Counted from the first letter of the stretch, positions 20,201 to 27,651 are shown. The stretch: 64,000 nucleotides of DNA from Bacteroidales bacterium (GCA_017549765.1 JAFYNM010000003.1:1-64000); one strand, 5' to 3'. Numbers and translations: made by a program. Notes: generated by a model not told the origin, from the sequence alone.

Positions 20201-20728
20201 CGAGCCAGTGTAGCAGATGGTGAACGTGAAACACGTCCGCTCACCCACCTGCAGAGGATTCGGGTTGTTGTAGCCGTCCCACTGGTAAGGCGTGATACAG
20301 AAACTGTACTGTCCTTCCGGCAGCGACAACAGGTCCTGTACCAACTTGTTACGGTCATAGTTGGTCTCGTAGGCCGATGAGTTGAGATGGCCCACCACCT
20401 GATCGAAGATCGCCCGGTTGATGATCACCGGGGCCGCTCCGACCGACAGAGGCGTCAACGGTTGGATCTCCTTCTTCGTGCGGATGAAGTAGTTCTGGTT
20501 CGTGGCGGTGAACTCTGCCGTCAGCTCGATGGTGAAGAAGACATCCATAGGGGTGCCGGTGGTGTTCACCATCTGGATAGTAAAGTATCGGGCCGGGTCA
20601 TCCACATAGCTCAGTCCCGTATTAGGGAACTGACTCACCTTGGGCGATATGGTGGTGATGATCTGATTCTGCGCCCATATCGACTGGCACAAGAGAATCG
20701 CTGCTATTAGGTAAAAGTACTTTTTCAT
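11228..20728 (-). CDS. Giant (3166-residue) exported protein of unknown function
   Basis: The largest gene of the window. It has a signal peptide (MKKYFYLIAAILLCQSIWAQ). Residues ~20-180 form a beta-rich domain that looks like the N-terminal region of Bacteroidetes TANFOR/Fn3-type giants: it ends with LPEGQYSFCITPYQWDG and a Cys. An Fn3-like segment (about 255-360) ends in LQPGHVYAAQVQA. Long beta-rich stretches follow, including many GxFxFxG strands that recall adhesin or filament proteins. About residues 2394-2583 are a Ser/Gly/Thr-rich low-complexity linker with recurring HLAG phrases. The last ~550 residues are mixed and globular. No protease, glycosidase or T9SS tail was recognised. It lies between a barrel-like protein (50-base gap) and an Fn3 protein (20-base gap). 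I infer a surface or periplasmic structural role. Confidence 0.75.
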   Translation of the reverse strand: MKKYFYLIAAILLCQSIWAQNQIITTISPKVSQFPNTGLSYVDDPARYFTIQMVNTTGTPMDVFFTIELTAEFTATNQNYFIRTKKEIQPLTPLSVGAAPVIINRAIFDQVVGHLNSSAYETNYDRNKLVQDLLSLPEGQYSFCITPYQWDGYNNPNPLQVGERTCFTFTICYTGSAPEFTAPISGLSSNNLNNSNPTNNLLQPTSGRFRPAGTNNSATTNSLTPSNNFGDIDRNRFMAGSSDIRENSQYTRLPLTRQLIFNWTGVISNCLNPNDFDYYFKIVEVTTNQNVQEAIDQNGTVTTYNNQSSTTYIHDTIANRHFRLQPGHVYAAQVQAVLKKNLMTKIQLSNEGKSQIITFVWGETGPIIMGGGDETQQNSVVSDNHDDIVSLLRNPYIVSPGQDKNTVDALKAAIASESALVPAEGTNPYVTGVDHGDMPYYQVPVADTLGISWMPVRGDSVLKVDYTAELYEYNGGAVNNSMIGLPLKSYTTSVQQVHDFSPSATELMSVAGNDWASSLQEGYKYLVHLKAETYYSYRKTTTYTITDYIHNVPVDRDSVVYTVAFGSQEMFSDVVFSWGIDSGALDQVYPPQFLYPQNLTTKQWDDTLMFDIPSVEKHSDFKFKWKAATGVDYQDSVYYKLLVAKLPSGKTPQQVKDTFYFKDSIATTSYMDTVLRDSLKTGEQYMAVLWVYVKQTDDQSQHYNFINNGKSIYTTFKLVEPRAYTADLNTKYKCNPKALDDLSKDIITPSVDSLITHRVELKMGDFPLVLQEGTLDKDKKRYSGDGYIIWRPMDVDVRLKVKVDTIQINKDYQIINGTAVSTATDSSTYLSALMNDLDLGDWTEDDINRLASQFGAEEEVKDYYDKFKKYGEKYGKKYGGLAGPLTGGNVATEVLTFPVSITDKDITGSENVIFSVNNMFFSPVTALMNMWAIFAAQEDDYYVPFVANNICMDQKSFFGKIDQHIDLFMARSYETKLNDDYVLRFKASSDFANPKDGTLISIDTGKFSYLRAEIEIDFDNNDLVGLSKDGLPQKGIIVHANMQANIASWSNWVVKISMDPFAIAGSERYTFFPTGRGIYYDHSEKQTPNEVSLTYEYLFGTPAPSEMSDEDKKKLTKATGEWTGFYWDEVKVFLSDEISNTFTDTVDRKDSMVVYKYGLNNTITDSVHYNYPGSRINFGAKGLIIDKYGFTTDIFVHDILSASTKEGWGWAFSLDTISIKFVKNKYKNSIIKGGMGVPLFKGGFVYECSIGADSLTFNVQPRKDTMELDLWAASVNFLKESSYFRVQKVYKESGTRVDLTLNGHITINGSNIGLPGDFSFMKFEHMGMRNYNLSGKPGKGTASIDKFEFDIGEWSFASPQKYIGGTIPETLDKGKGGDDALGSIDIGGFTFSLTNIEPVVEYMGDDLKLGVSLAGKMKFASGDCDFGASTGFAIWGICEPKNKFHVKEVKARLDSIRLDKIDFMIFKMSGVLNFTYECATCTKVTGFKGNLSVTVMDVIDLTMAAGFGKQKDSKGEFSWWFFDGACKFPGGIPLGGVVSINGFSGGFAYNMKSNVDLTSDKYSAKGLLEVASKNDDKETLQTSGMDFDPARDCWVANAGISLILTGAENTMNADGLVTVRFVDSHFAGILIEANAYMVTKMDKGATPGDGGNNKGTLVKAKTIIGFENTPNYHYFRFSVCLRAKMSLSDLLAGTNTSELDGLAGKVKGAIHSGVAMVTTPNIATALVNAVDESGSDLSSHDEGEREAAANAGNSGASTKKPKISASLEIRIPFDFELKHYKKNYEGNKKGAVDWYLALGKPKYEDRLLLKAELDLVVVKAESEFTFYMQTGNAFAYEMPPLSQALQDFFGISNGDKKLDANKEQVSNSRRISNTDWLKIDKAGGFCLGATFHAAMELNFFLYIDISADLGFDVALLDVNGLGCPGYPRIGQNDFYALGRLYAALQGDVGLKINLGFWKGKFSLFSAGVGALLQGGGPNPSYCYGLLRFKVSLLNGLVKFSTSCDFKLGDVCVPGAGDPLANVKLFENVTPGFETEKIASEKENLQSPLQIGTIVSNMPWNRDVFLADQDGKNARRFRFQLMGSKCKYNTKATANGNYTNVTSSQALTFTYSNKDANVMLFESQEGGLVPNAFNRLTLNARAFEYRTKLTKDVGKFENASKKDVTYNPLTGAVDQTNPSNTYYGWFDPVFFNDNTNRYDVRPFVKDSVFYFKTNAMDTSLRDQVVFSWPYNGETHFPAKEYAHSSGYGNSNASGLLYNQYHSSGNTNSGPIPSCNMYLFKQRQDILDKYTLAKNGFELKIYLLKAGMEDGELAECDYTYYNTTTVPYMSVQLPAKEYGLEGGFGARMLKFFIVEKDAYDNALAAAMEAADITMRQSEYSSRISDQTYDMAAQAHAQASGRGRRGNTNSGGGGGNLNLVNGAPGSSGMHLAGKVGSGGSSSSSGSGSNQIVVGSLSGGTSGIHLAGSSSGSGSSSGSSGTAIRAPRGVAANSSSNSGGSSSGTVASLSGRALQGLAGNGNSSTNMLSGTVVTSRGSSSSTTTTTSSSSGRRIRTSSSSNSGSSTSNLANNRRIRGSSSSSSLTLSKHNRYNSHTEQMVLQTYSSNDQLNIQNEMLDEIYMEMQEDGKDSMTYIRTKLREGYKISSSIGREIYQWTWFVDPYYNTYQEMLVGKFGNNMEYLAYPLQYSTVTDKGSYIQVSNPGESHDVIGTLGFLFAKYDPQDPGRYNTSCVMPPICYFALDRDAGNSLMASHKRIFQYLLDLEKDFKQTQLVTMFHSYCNDDQIKYKEDGSPKFQGNLASEYGKIIRNGLILSSSGANDFLSVNHRIKGNTSFTQCTAANYHPNTWDAPCILEVEMASNQQREPLTDLFFQSQYAYAAPSYKPNATENWKWTIKDYATVAIVDDIKKIRGFMNDMQRHAKALDQRGWSYKRKIINKFTDADHLNSFMTYTEFPYDMPEVFRVNHFMRIIDQVVYYTRKELNYLTTSGTYCRFYNHDNDYIPVDQLQFQDRYWAKYWWHTNAQNLDLEHQGFDRTFYIEDKKRYYNTLEPLNAGGKHNVYDNYLTMLGSWYNGDGDMLNAYANGNYNFVKIYFLTSQNDNFTENLMKIADAIKKSNVQNNLIFFPNAQIGNSAPGNFYFVGIQNMGSTFRDKFTKGIICTMSSDALSND

Positions 20729-20778
20729 ACCTATATATATATTATGTTCAACTTCAAAGATAATTCGTATTGGTATTG

Positions 20779-22653
20779 TTATGGTTGATCGACGTGTTGC
20801 TTCTTGTCCAGTTTCTTGGCAGCGCGCTCCACACGGTTGGCGGTTCTTTGCTCTTTGGTCTTCTTCTTGATGACGCGCGCAGCGAACGTATAGGAGTACG
20901 AGAAGGTGAAACGGGTGTCCAAGTTGGTGTGCACCCGCTGTCCGATGCGCTCCATATCGCTGAAATTACTCAACGAGAGATACAGCGAGGCTGAATGCTT
21001 CTTGTAGCTGAAGTTGCTGCCGATACTGTTACTCAGTGAGAAGTCGTTCTTCACACCTTCGTCTTTCTGGATATTATAGGCAGCATAGCCGTTGTAGTTG
21101 ATGGTCCAGTTGAGCTTTTCCTTCTGCATGATGCGGTAATTGAGTCCAAAATTCAGGCCGTGGGAGTTGTAGTGGGAGAACCTGGACGATGACATGGAGA
21201 AGTCGTAGCCCGTGTTGATACTCATGCGTATGTCTGACAAGTCGATGCCGTAAATAGCACCGATGGTCAATGTCTGCGCATCCATACCGTTATGGTTCAG
21301 CTTGTTGAGATTTTTGTTTTGGATAAAGTTGGCGGTCAGGCCGATAGAGTGAGTATTGGCTCTCTCAATGGTGAAGGTGGGAGACAGGGAGATTGTATGC
21401 ACGATAGAGTTGATTCGCAGGGAGTCCACGACTGCGGCGCTGCCGTCATATTGGTTTTGCTTGATACCGCTGTAGAGGATGCCCATGTTGAAGAGGTTGC
21501 CGATGGAGTTGTGCCAGTTGAGGGAGTATGTAGCCACCTGGTTGGTGTACATCTGCTTATGATTCATATTGTCGCGCTGTACATAGCCCACAAGACCGAG
21601 GTTGGAGCGGCCCTTGAACATATTGAAGTTCATCACGGCACCGAGGCTGTGGGCATTCTGGTTGAAGTTCTGGGCGCCAAGAGAGACGTAGTCGGGCTGG
21701 ATAAAACGGTAGGTAAGGGAACCGTTGAAGTGTTTGGACATGAAGTTCATGGCGGCATCGCCGGCAAAGCGCACCTTAAAGCCGTTGCCCGGCGTGAAGA
21801 GCCAGTTGATGTAGCGCTCATATTTCTGGTATCCCTCTATATGGATAGAGTCGAGCAGGTCGGGGTTGTGCAAGCTGGCACCGACATTGGCGGTGAAGGC
21901 AAACCAGCGACCGATGGCAAAACGTCCCGACAGGCCGATGGCAAAGTTGTCCTGCGGCTTAATGGTGTCCCGCCACTCCTCCGGCAACGTCTTGATCCGG
22001 TCTTTGGCCTTCAAAAAGCTGATGTCGATAAAATTGCGAGTATTGCCGACACCCAGTTTCACGCCGACAGCATCACGGCGATACTGGGGCAGTGTGGACT
22101 GGGGCACATTGAGACCCAACAAGGAGTCGGCCAGCTGCTGGATGGCGTTACGGTCATCATAGCCTTTCATGCGGGTGGCCTGTTGCAACAAACCTCCGAA
22201 GGCACCCATGCGGAAGAGCTTGCCCTGGTACTCCGCACCAGCACCAAGGAAGGTCAGCCCCGAATAGGTATAGTTGGAGAAATGCATGCTGCTACTGCCG
22301 AGGTGAAACTTCCAGTTGCGCCAAGTGGGCATAAAACCAAGATGGAAAGTAGGCATCTGCGGATAGTTAAAGGAGGTGGTGTTGTTGGCGAAATAGAAGG
22401 AGAAAGGGAGTTGGAAACTATAGAAAGAGAGATTCAGACTGGCATAGATGCTGCCTGAGAACGGGGTGCAGGAAGGATAGTTGGAGTTGTAGGAAAGACC
22501 TACAGCCGTACCCACGGTGCCACTGATGGCAAAAGGATCCGCATTTTTGATGCTTTGGATCCTTCCTTTTATACCACTCTGTCCGAAAACATGCAGGACA
22601 CTGACACTCAAAAGGAGCAACAAGACCCAGAGTTTTAAAAATCTATTCTTCAT
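20779..22653 (-). CDS. Exported barrel-like outer-membrane protein
   Basis: A 624-residue protein. I chose the ATG at 22653 because it gives a clean signal peptide (MKNRFLKLWVLLLLLSVSVLHVFGQ); the longer frame begins in a Phe/Cys-rich run. The mature part is rich in alternating aromatic strands (SGSIYASLNLSFYSFQLPF, FNFGLNYRIMQKEKLNWTINY), which suggests an outer-membrane beta-barrel of perhaps 20 or more strands. It ends in a lysine-rich tail after the last strand (TFSYSYTFAARVIKKKTKEQ). No TonB-box or plug domain was recognised. It is first in the operon with the giant protein and the Fn3 protein; it could anchor or export them. Exact family unknown to me. Confidence 0.7.
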   Translation of the reverse strand: MKNRFLKLWVLLLLLSVSVLHVFGQSGIKGRIQSIKNADPFAISGTVGTAVGLSYNSNYPSCTPFSGSIYASLNLSFYSFQLPFSFYFANNTTSFNYPQMPTFHLGFMPTWRNWKFHLGSSSMHFSNYTYSGLTFLGAGAEYQGKLFRMGAFGGLLQQATRMKGYDDRNAIQQLADSLLGLNVPQSTLPQYRRDAVGVKLGVGNTRNFIDISFLKAKDRIKTLPEEWRDTIKPQDNFAIGLSGRFAIGRWFAFTANVGASLHNPDLLDSIHIEGYQKYERYINWLFTPGNGFKVRFAGDAAMNFMSKHFNGSLTYRFIQPDYVSLGAQNFNQNAHSLGAVMNFNMFKGRSNLGLVGYVQRDNMNHKQMYTNQVATYSLNWHNSIGNLFNMGILYSGIKQNQYDGSAAVVDSLRINSIVHTISLSPTFTIERANTHSIGLTANFIQNKNLNKLNHNGMDAQTLTIGAIYGIDLSDIRMSINTGYDFSMSSSRFSHYNSHGLNFGLNYRIMQKEKLNWTINYNGYAAYNIQKDEGVKNDFSLSNSIGSNFSYKKHSASLYLSLSNFSDMERIGQRVHTNLDTRFTFSYSYTFAARVIKKKTKEQRTANRVERAAKKLDKKQHVDQP

Positions 22654-22993
22654 AAACACCCTATTAAAGAAAAAACAAAAACACCCCCAAAAAAGCACGC
22701 TACATCATCCTTGCAAAACTAAAAAGAAAAAAATAATAAACCAAAAAAATAATCATTTTTAATCCATGGCGCGGTATTCCAACTATATATTGCGATAGCC
22801 TTATTTTAGAGAGATTTTGGAATAGTGTTTTCGGCAGCAAATCCATAAGTAAATTTACTCATGCCACTCTTTTTTTTCGGAGGATTGGGGTGCTTTTTCG
22901 GGAAAAGTCACAACTTCCGATCTCACCACATGGCAACAAAAAAATGTGGGGGCAGAACCCTCACATTTTCCATATGTAAAATCGACAATCCGT
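22654..22993. other. Intergenic region upstream of the barrel-giant-Fn3 operon
   Basis: 340 bases without a convincing gene. It holds the promoter candidate for the minus-strand operon and an A-rich run at 22660-22760. A short open frame on the plus strand (22861-23061) runs into the antisense of the next gene and is not credible. Confidence 0.6.
22714..22721 (-). promoter_or_regulatory. -7 promoter element TAGTTTTG for the giant operon
   Basis: Plus-strand CAAAACTA, i.e. TAGTTTTG on the minus strand, 61 bases upstream of the barrel start codon. It matches TAnnTTTG. Confidence 0.5.
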
Positions 22994-25066
22994 TTACTTC
23001 TCTATACGGATGCGGGCATCCACGGCGGTCACGTAGCGCGGGTTGCCGAGCAGCGGGTTGAGGTCCATCTCCACGATCTCGGGAGCAGCCTGCACCAACG
23101 CGCTCACGCGGGCGATCTGGTCGGCATAGAGGTCGATGTTGACAGGCTCCTGGCCACGCACGCCTTGCAGGATCTTGTAGCCGCGCAGCTTGGTGAGCAT
23201 CTGCTTGGCCTCATCGGCGGTAATAGGTGCCAACGCGCTCTGCACGTCTTTCAGCACCTCAATGAAGATGCCACCCAGACCGAAGAAGATCTGATGGCCG
23301 AACTTGTCGTCGCGGATGGCTCCGATATAGACATCGGTACCGTCCAACATGGGGTACATCTCCACAGCGTAGGTCTCGGGGATGACAATCAGACGGTCGA
23401 ACTCCTTGGCCACGGTGTCCAAGTCCTTGACTCCCAGGGTCACACCGCCCACATCGGACTTGTGAAGCGGACCCACGACCTTCATCACCAGCGGTACATC
23501 CTTGCTGCAGCCGACCTCCTTGGCGAATGCCAACGCATCTTCCTTTTTGGAAACCTCCACAGATTTCTTGCGGCTGATGCCGGCAGCATCCAGCAGCTCG
23601 TTGTAGTCGGCGATCTCCAGATAGCCGCTCTCGCACTTGTCGATGGTCTTGCGGATGCGGGCCACGTCAACTTGCGGCAGCTCCACATGCTCAGGCTGCG
23701 GCTTGGGCGTATTATATACTTTCACGAGGGCATTGCCCAAGACACACTCTTCCGGGAAGTTGATGCGGCCTTTGGCGATGAAGTCCTCGATTTCCTGCTT
23801 CACATTGATAATGGAAGGCAGCACCGGGAAGATGGGCTTCTTGCAGGTCTTCATCTTCTCGTCCAAGAGGTCATAGACCTCCTTGTTGCTGAACAATCCG
23901 GGCGAACCGAAAATAACAACGGAGAAGTCGATTTCGTCGTACTCGTTCTCCACAGTGTCGATGATATAGCCGAGTTGTTCGGCGGTGCCGGTGGCGAGGA
24001 AGTCGATGGGGTTGCCCACGGAGGAGCCGCCGAAGAGCTTCGCCAAGAGGGCGGGACTGGCGGGGTGATCCTTGAGAGGTGGAACCTCCATGCCACCGTT
24101 GCTGAGCACGTCGGTGAGCATCACGGCAGGACCGCCGGCGTGGGTGATGACCGCGCAGCGCTTGCCCTTGATCTCAGGATACATGAAGACACCGCAGACA
24201 GTGGTCAGCTCCTGACGGTTGTGGCAGCGCACGATGCCTGCCTTCTGGAAGAGAGCATCCACAGCGGCGTCGTTGGTGGCCAGGGCGCCGGTATGCGACG
24301 AGGCGGCGCGGGAGCCGGCAGCACTGCCACCGCTCTTGATGGCCGCGATGTGGCAGCCCTTGTTGATGAGCGAGCGGCTATGCTTGAGCAGACGCTGCGG
24401 ATCGCCGATTTTCTCCATGTAGAGCATGATGACGTGCGAGGACTTCTCAGGGTCGAAGGTCTCGTCCAAGTGCTCGAGCACATCTTCAATGCCCAGTTGG
24501 GCGCTGTTGCCGACTGCCCATACACTGTTGAACTTCAGCCCGTTGCTCATACCATATTCTTTGATAAAGACAGCCGTGGCACCGGAACCGGTGATGAAAT
24601 CGACACCCTTGGGGTCGAGTTTCGGAATCGGCGTGTCGAAACAGCCGCTGTAGTTGGTGTTCAGGAAGCCCGTGCAGTTGGGGCCGATGAGCGAACCGCC
24701 GACACTGTTGATGGTATCGACGATGTGCTTTTCAACTTCAGCACCCTCATGGCTCTCTTCCGAGAAGCCGGCACTGACGATGATGAAGCCCTTGCAGCCC
24801 TTCTCCTTGGCCAACACGTCAACCGTCTGGGCGCAGAACTTGGCCGCGATGCAGAGGATGGCGCAATCGACCTGCGGCAGGTCATCGACCTTGGCGTAGC
24901 ATTTCACGCCCTGCACTTCGGTCTCTTTCGGGTTGACGGCGTAAATCTGGCCTTTGAAGGGACTCTCCAAAAGGTTCTTCAGCGACTTGCCGCCGGGTTT
25001 GTGAATGTCACTGGATGCACCGCACACGACGATGCTTTGAGGGTTTAATAATTTGGGGTTTATCAT
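22994..25066 (-). CDS. ADP-forming acetyl/acyl-CoA synthetase (fused alpha and beta subunits)
   Basis: A 690-residue NDP-forming acyl-CoA synthetase. Residues 1-130 are the CoA-binding Rossmann domain (SIVVCGASSD at 11-20). Residues about 140-450 are succinyl-CoA-ligase-like domains with the phosphohistidine in AASSHTGALA (His258). The C-terminal third is an ATP-grasp domain (VPLVMKVVGPLHKSDVGGV, GQIFFGLGGIFIEVLKD-like). It makes acetate (or another acid) plus ATP from acyl-CoA, ADP and phosphate, the energy-conserving end of amino-acid or peptide fermentation in the cytosol. It follows the phosphoglucomutase gene by 29 bases, so both are probably on one transcript. The protein-acetyltransferase subfamily is excluded because no GNAT domain is present. 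Confidence 0.85.
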   Translation of the reverse strand: MINPKLLNPQSIVVCGASSDIHKPGGKSLKNLLESPFKGQIYAVNPKETEVQGVKCYAKVDDLPQVDCAILCIAAKFCAQTVDVLAKEKGCKGFIIVSAGFSEESHEGAEVEKHIVDTINSVGGSLIGPNCTGFLNTNYSGCFDTPIPKLDPKGVDFITGSGATAVFIKEYGMSNGLKFNSVWAVGNSAQLGIEDVLEHLDETFDPEKSSHVIMLYMEKIGDPQRLLKHSRSLINKGCHIAAIKSGGSAAGSRAASSHTGALATNDAAVDALFQKAGIVRCHNRQELTTVCGVFMYPEIKGKRCAVITHAGGPAVMLTDVLSNGGMEVPPLKDHPASPALLAKLFGGSSVGNPIDFLATGTAEQLGYIIDTVENEYDEIDFSVVIFGSPGLFSNKEVYDLLDEKMKTCKKPIFPVLPSIINVKQEIEDFIAKGRINFPEECVLGNALVKVYNTPKPQPEHVELPQVDVARIRKTIDKCESGYLEIADYNELLDAAGISRKKSVEVSKKEDALAFAKEVGCSKDVPLVMKVVGPLHKSDVGGVTLGVKDLDTVAKEFDRLIVIPETYAVEMYPMLDGTDVYIGAIRDDKFGHQIFFGLGGIFIEVLKDVQSALAPITADEAKQMLTKLRGYKILQGVRGQEPVNIDLYADQIARVSALVQAAPEIVEMDLNPLLGNPRYVTAVDARIRIEK

Positions 25067-25095
25067 AACAGTTATTAATTGATTATTCTCGATTA

Positions 25096-26832
25096 TTAGA
25101 AAGCCAGCATGGCCTCTTTGAGCATTTCGATCTTCTTTTGCAGTTCCTCCTTGACGAGAGCCACCTCGCTGCGCTTCTTGGCGCGGGCGGTCACGCTGAA
25201 GTAGAACTTGATCTTGGGTTCGGTACCGGAGGGTCGCACGGTCACCTTGCTGCCGTCTTTCAAGAAGAACTGCAGCACATTGGAGGTGGGCAGATTGAGC
25301 GGACCATTGGTGCCATATCGATAGTCGAAATACTTCTGCAACTGCACGTCGTGCATCTTCACCACCTCTATCTTGGCAATGCTCTTGGGCGGTTGGGTGC
25401 GGAACTTCTCCATCATCTGACGGATTTCGTTCAAGCCGTCCTGGCCTTTCTTGGTCAGGGAGAGCAGACCCTCTTGATAGACGCCGTAACGATAATAGAT
25501 ATCGTCGAGCACTTCGGTGAGCAGTTTATGATGTTCGCGATGGGTCACCAGATAGCAGGCGGCCATCTCGGCGATGAGGCAGCAGGCGGAGACAGCGTCT
25601 TTGTCGCGCACAAAGTCGCCCACCAGATAGCCATAGCTCTCCTCGCCACCCACGAGATAGGTGGCCTTCTGCTCGTATTGGCGGATAGTCTCGGCGATAT
25701 ACTTGAAGCCTGTCAGCACCTCGTGGCACTCGATATTGTAGTCCAGGGCGATCTCCCTGAGCAGGTCGGTGGTCACGATCGTCTTTACCACAAAAGGATT
25801 CAGGATCTCATGACCAGCCTTGAGGCGGTTCTCCAGCACATAGTTGAACAGCAGCGTGGCGGTCTGGTTGCCGTTGAGCAGTTGCATCTTGCCTTCTGCG
25901 TTGCGCACGGCGATACCCACACGGTCAGCGTCCGGGTCGGTGGCCAGCACCAGGTCGGCCTGGATCTCATCAGCACGTTCCAGCGCCAATTTGAGGGCCT
26001 CGTGCTCCTCGGGGTTCGGATAGACCACCGTGGGGAAGGTACCGTCGGGAATGGCCTGTTTCTCCACAATGGTCACGTTGTTGAAGCCATAGCGTTTCAG
26101 CGCCTGGGGCACCAAGGCGATGCCGGTACCATGGAGAGGAGTATAGACGATCTTCATACTCTTGGCCCGTTCGGATTTGGGGATATGAAGCGACAACGCA
26201 CGTACCTTCTTGAGATAGACCTCGTCGATCTTGGCACCGATGACCGTCACCAGCTTGGGATTGCGTTTCCACTGGATCTGATCTATGTCGGTCACCTTCT
26301 GGACCTCATTCATCACCTGTTTGTCATAAGGTGCCACCAGCTGTCCGCCGTCGTCGCCATACACCTTGTAGCCATTGTACTCTTTGGGGTTATGGGAGGC
26401 GGTGATCATGACGCCGGCATTGCATCCCAGCTCACGGACAGCGAAGGAGAGCTCCGGTGTCGGGCGGATGCCATCGAAGAGATAGGTCTTGATGCCATTG
26501 GCAGAGAATATGTCGGCGGAGATCTGGGCGAACTCCTGACTCATGATGCGGGAATCATAGGAGATGACGATCTTGCGGGTCCCGTGCACGTTGGCTTTCA
26601 TGAAGTTCGCGATACCTTGCGCTGCGGCACCGACCGTATATTTGTTCATTCGGTTCGTGCCGACCCCGATGATGCCTCGCATGCCGCCGGTTCCGAACTC
26701 CAGATCACAGTAGAAAGCATCCTCCAAAGCCTTGGGGTCCTCTTTCTGCAGTCGCTTGATCTCTTTTTTTGTCGCTTGATCATACGCTCCGTTGAGCCAT
26801 TTCTCAATTCTACGTGTAGTTTTATCGTCCAT
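25096..26832 (-). CDS. Phosphoglucomutase/phosphomannomutase
   Basis: A 578-residue alpha-D-phosphohexomutase of the long PGM2-like type. The start at 26832 (MDDKTTRRIEKWL) fits the family; the open frame upstream runs through the promoter. Motifs: FGTGGMRG (about 46-53), the phosphoserine loop TASHNPKEYNGYK (Ser146), the Mg loop DPDADRVGI, the sugar loop GGEESYGY, and the phosphate loop RPSGTEPKIKFY near the end. It interconverts glucose-1- and glucose-6-phosphate (or the mannose or ribose equivalents) in the cytosol. It is first of two genes on the minus strand, with its own promoter at 26859-26866. Confidence 0.9.
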   Translation of the reverse strand: MDDKTTRRIEKWLNGAYDQATKKEIKRLQKEDPKALEDAFYCDLEFGTGGMRGIIGVGTNRMNKYTVGAAAQGIANFMKANVHGTRKIVISYDSRIMSQEFAQISADIFSANGIKTYLFDGIRPTPELSFAVRELGCNAGVMITASHNPKEYNGYKVYGDDGGQLVAPYDKQVMNEVQKVTDIDQIQWKRNPKLVTVIGAKIDEVYLKKVRALSLHIPKSERAKSMKIVYTPLHGTGIALVPQALKRYGFNNVTIVEKQAIPDGTFPTVVYPNPEEHEALKLALERADEIQADLVLATDPDADRVGIAVRNAEGKMQLLNGNQTATLLFNYVLENRLKAGHEILNPFVVKTIVTTDLLREIALDYNIECHEVLTGFKYIAETIRQYEQKATYLVGGEESYGYLVGDFVRDKDAVSACCLIAEMAACYLVTHREHHKLLTEVLDDIYYRYGVYQEGLLSLTKKGQDGLNEIRQMMEKFRTQPPKSIAKIEVVKMHDVQLQKYFDYRYGTNGPLNLPTSNVLQFFLKDGSKVTVRPSGTEPKIKFYFSVTARAKKRSEVALVKEELQKKIEMLKEAMLAF

Positions 26833-26858
26833 AGTGAAAGATTTTAAAATCAAGATTG

Positions 26859-26866
26859 CAAAAGTA
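26859..26866 (-). promoter_or_regulatory. Promoter of the phosphoglucomutase operon
   Basis: Minus-strand TACTTTTG (plus CAAAAGTA) with a TTG about 20 bases further upstream (plus CAA at 26887-26889) matches the Bacteroidetes TTG-N19/20-TAnnTTTG pattern; the start codon is 27 bases downstream. Confidence 0.7.
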
Positions 26867-26934
26867 ATATTTTTATATGATAAAAACAAGTTGCAAAAAA
26901 CAACCCGATGCCTTTGAAAAAATAAAAAAAAGAG

Positions 26935-26942
26935 TATTTTTG
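26935..26942 (+). promoter_or_regulatory. -7 element TATTTTTG before the DUF4332 gene
   Basis: A TTG at 26914-26916 lies 18 bases before this TAnnTTTG element. It is divergent from the phosphoglucomutase promoter and 83 bases ahead of the ATG. Confidence 0.65.
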
Positions 26943-27024
26943 CACCTGTCATTCACACGTGTGAACAACGGAGGAGGCTGAAAATCCGAAAAAGAGTAAG
27001 CGAAACCTTATTAAAAACTATTAA

Positions 27025-27432
27025 ATGTCCTATAAAATCATCCAAATCGAAGGTGTCGGCGACACTTATGCCGAGAAATTAAGCCAAGCAGGCATCAACA
27101 CCACCGAAGAGCTGTTGGCCAAATGCGCCAAGCCCGCCGGCCGTAACGCACTCGCCGAGTCCACCGGCATCAGCCCCAAGCTCATCCTGAAGTGGACCAA
27201 CCATGCCGACCTGTTCCGCATCAAGGGTGTGGCCGGTCAGTTTGCCGAGCTGTTGGAAGCCTCCGGCGTGGACACCGTCAAGGAGTTCCGTCACCGCGTG
27301 GCCGCCAACCTGCATCCCAAAATGGTCGAGGTGAACAACGTCAAGAATCTCTGCAACCGCGTTCCTTCCGTCTCCGAACTGGAGAAAATGATCGACCAAG
27401 CCAAGGCTCTCGACCCCATGATGGAGTACTAA
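27025..27432 (+). CDS. DUF4332-type helix-hairpin-helix protein
   Basis: A 135-residue small protein made of two helix-hairpin-helix-like halves: IQIEGVGDTYAEKLSQAGI at about 7-25 and LFRIKGVAGQFAELLEASGV at about 63-82. This matches the DUF4332 pattern found in many Bacteroidetes and cyanobacteria. Such motifs bind DNA or RNA backbone without sequence specificity, or mediate protein contacts. No signal peptide; cytosolic. It is a stand-alone gene with its own promoter and a following hairpin. Function is unknown. Confidence 0.75.
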   Translation: MSYKIIQIEGVGDTYAEKLSQAGINTTEELLAKCAKPAGRNALAESTGISPKLILKWTNHADLFRIKGVAGQFAELLEASGVDTVKEFRHRVAANLHPKMVEVNNVKNLCNRVPSVSELEKMIDQAKALDPMMEY

Positions 27433-27474
27433 AACCTCCTCACAAACAAGCCCTCTTGGGCGCATTATTCACAT

Positions 27475-27502
27475 ACGGAGACACCAAAAAAGGTGTCTCC
27501 GT
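27475..27502 (+). terminator. Stem-loop after the DUF4332 gene
   Basis: An 11-bp perfect stem ACGGAGACACC/GGTGTCTCCGT with a six-A loop. The T tract after it is weak (TCATTT), so termination is probable but not certain. Confidence 0.55.
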
Positions 27503-27574
27503 TCATTTCCACCCAACCCAAGAGGCCACACAACCTCTTGATTTCCAGCATGGAAAAATAAATCTTGAGAGATG

Positions 27575-27604
27575 TTGACTATTTGAAAAAAAAATGTACT
27601 TTTG
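27575..27604 (+). promoter_or_regulatory. Promoter of rpsT
   Basis: TTG at 27575-27577, a 19-base spacer, then TACTTTTG at 27597-27604: a textbook Bacteroidetes promoter, with the start codon 48 bases downstream. Confidence 0.8.
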
Positions 27605-27651
27605 CCGCTCTAAAATATTAGCATAAAAATCAATAACAAATCAAGTAAGAA

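Noticed and set aside
22946-25048. Open frame of 700 codons on the plus strand
   Set aside because: Antisense to the ADP-forming acyl-CoA synthetase; Val/His/Asp-rich shadow composition and no motif.
25138-26847. Open frame of 569 codons on the plus strand
   Set aside because: Antisense to phosphoglucomutase, whose active-site motifs are all intact on the other strand.
26833-26952. Longer N-terminus of phosphoglucomutase
   Set aside because: It would read through the promoter at 26859-26866 and adds a Phe-rich stretch absent from the family.
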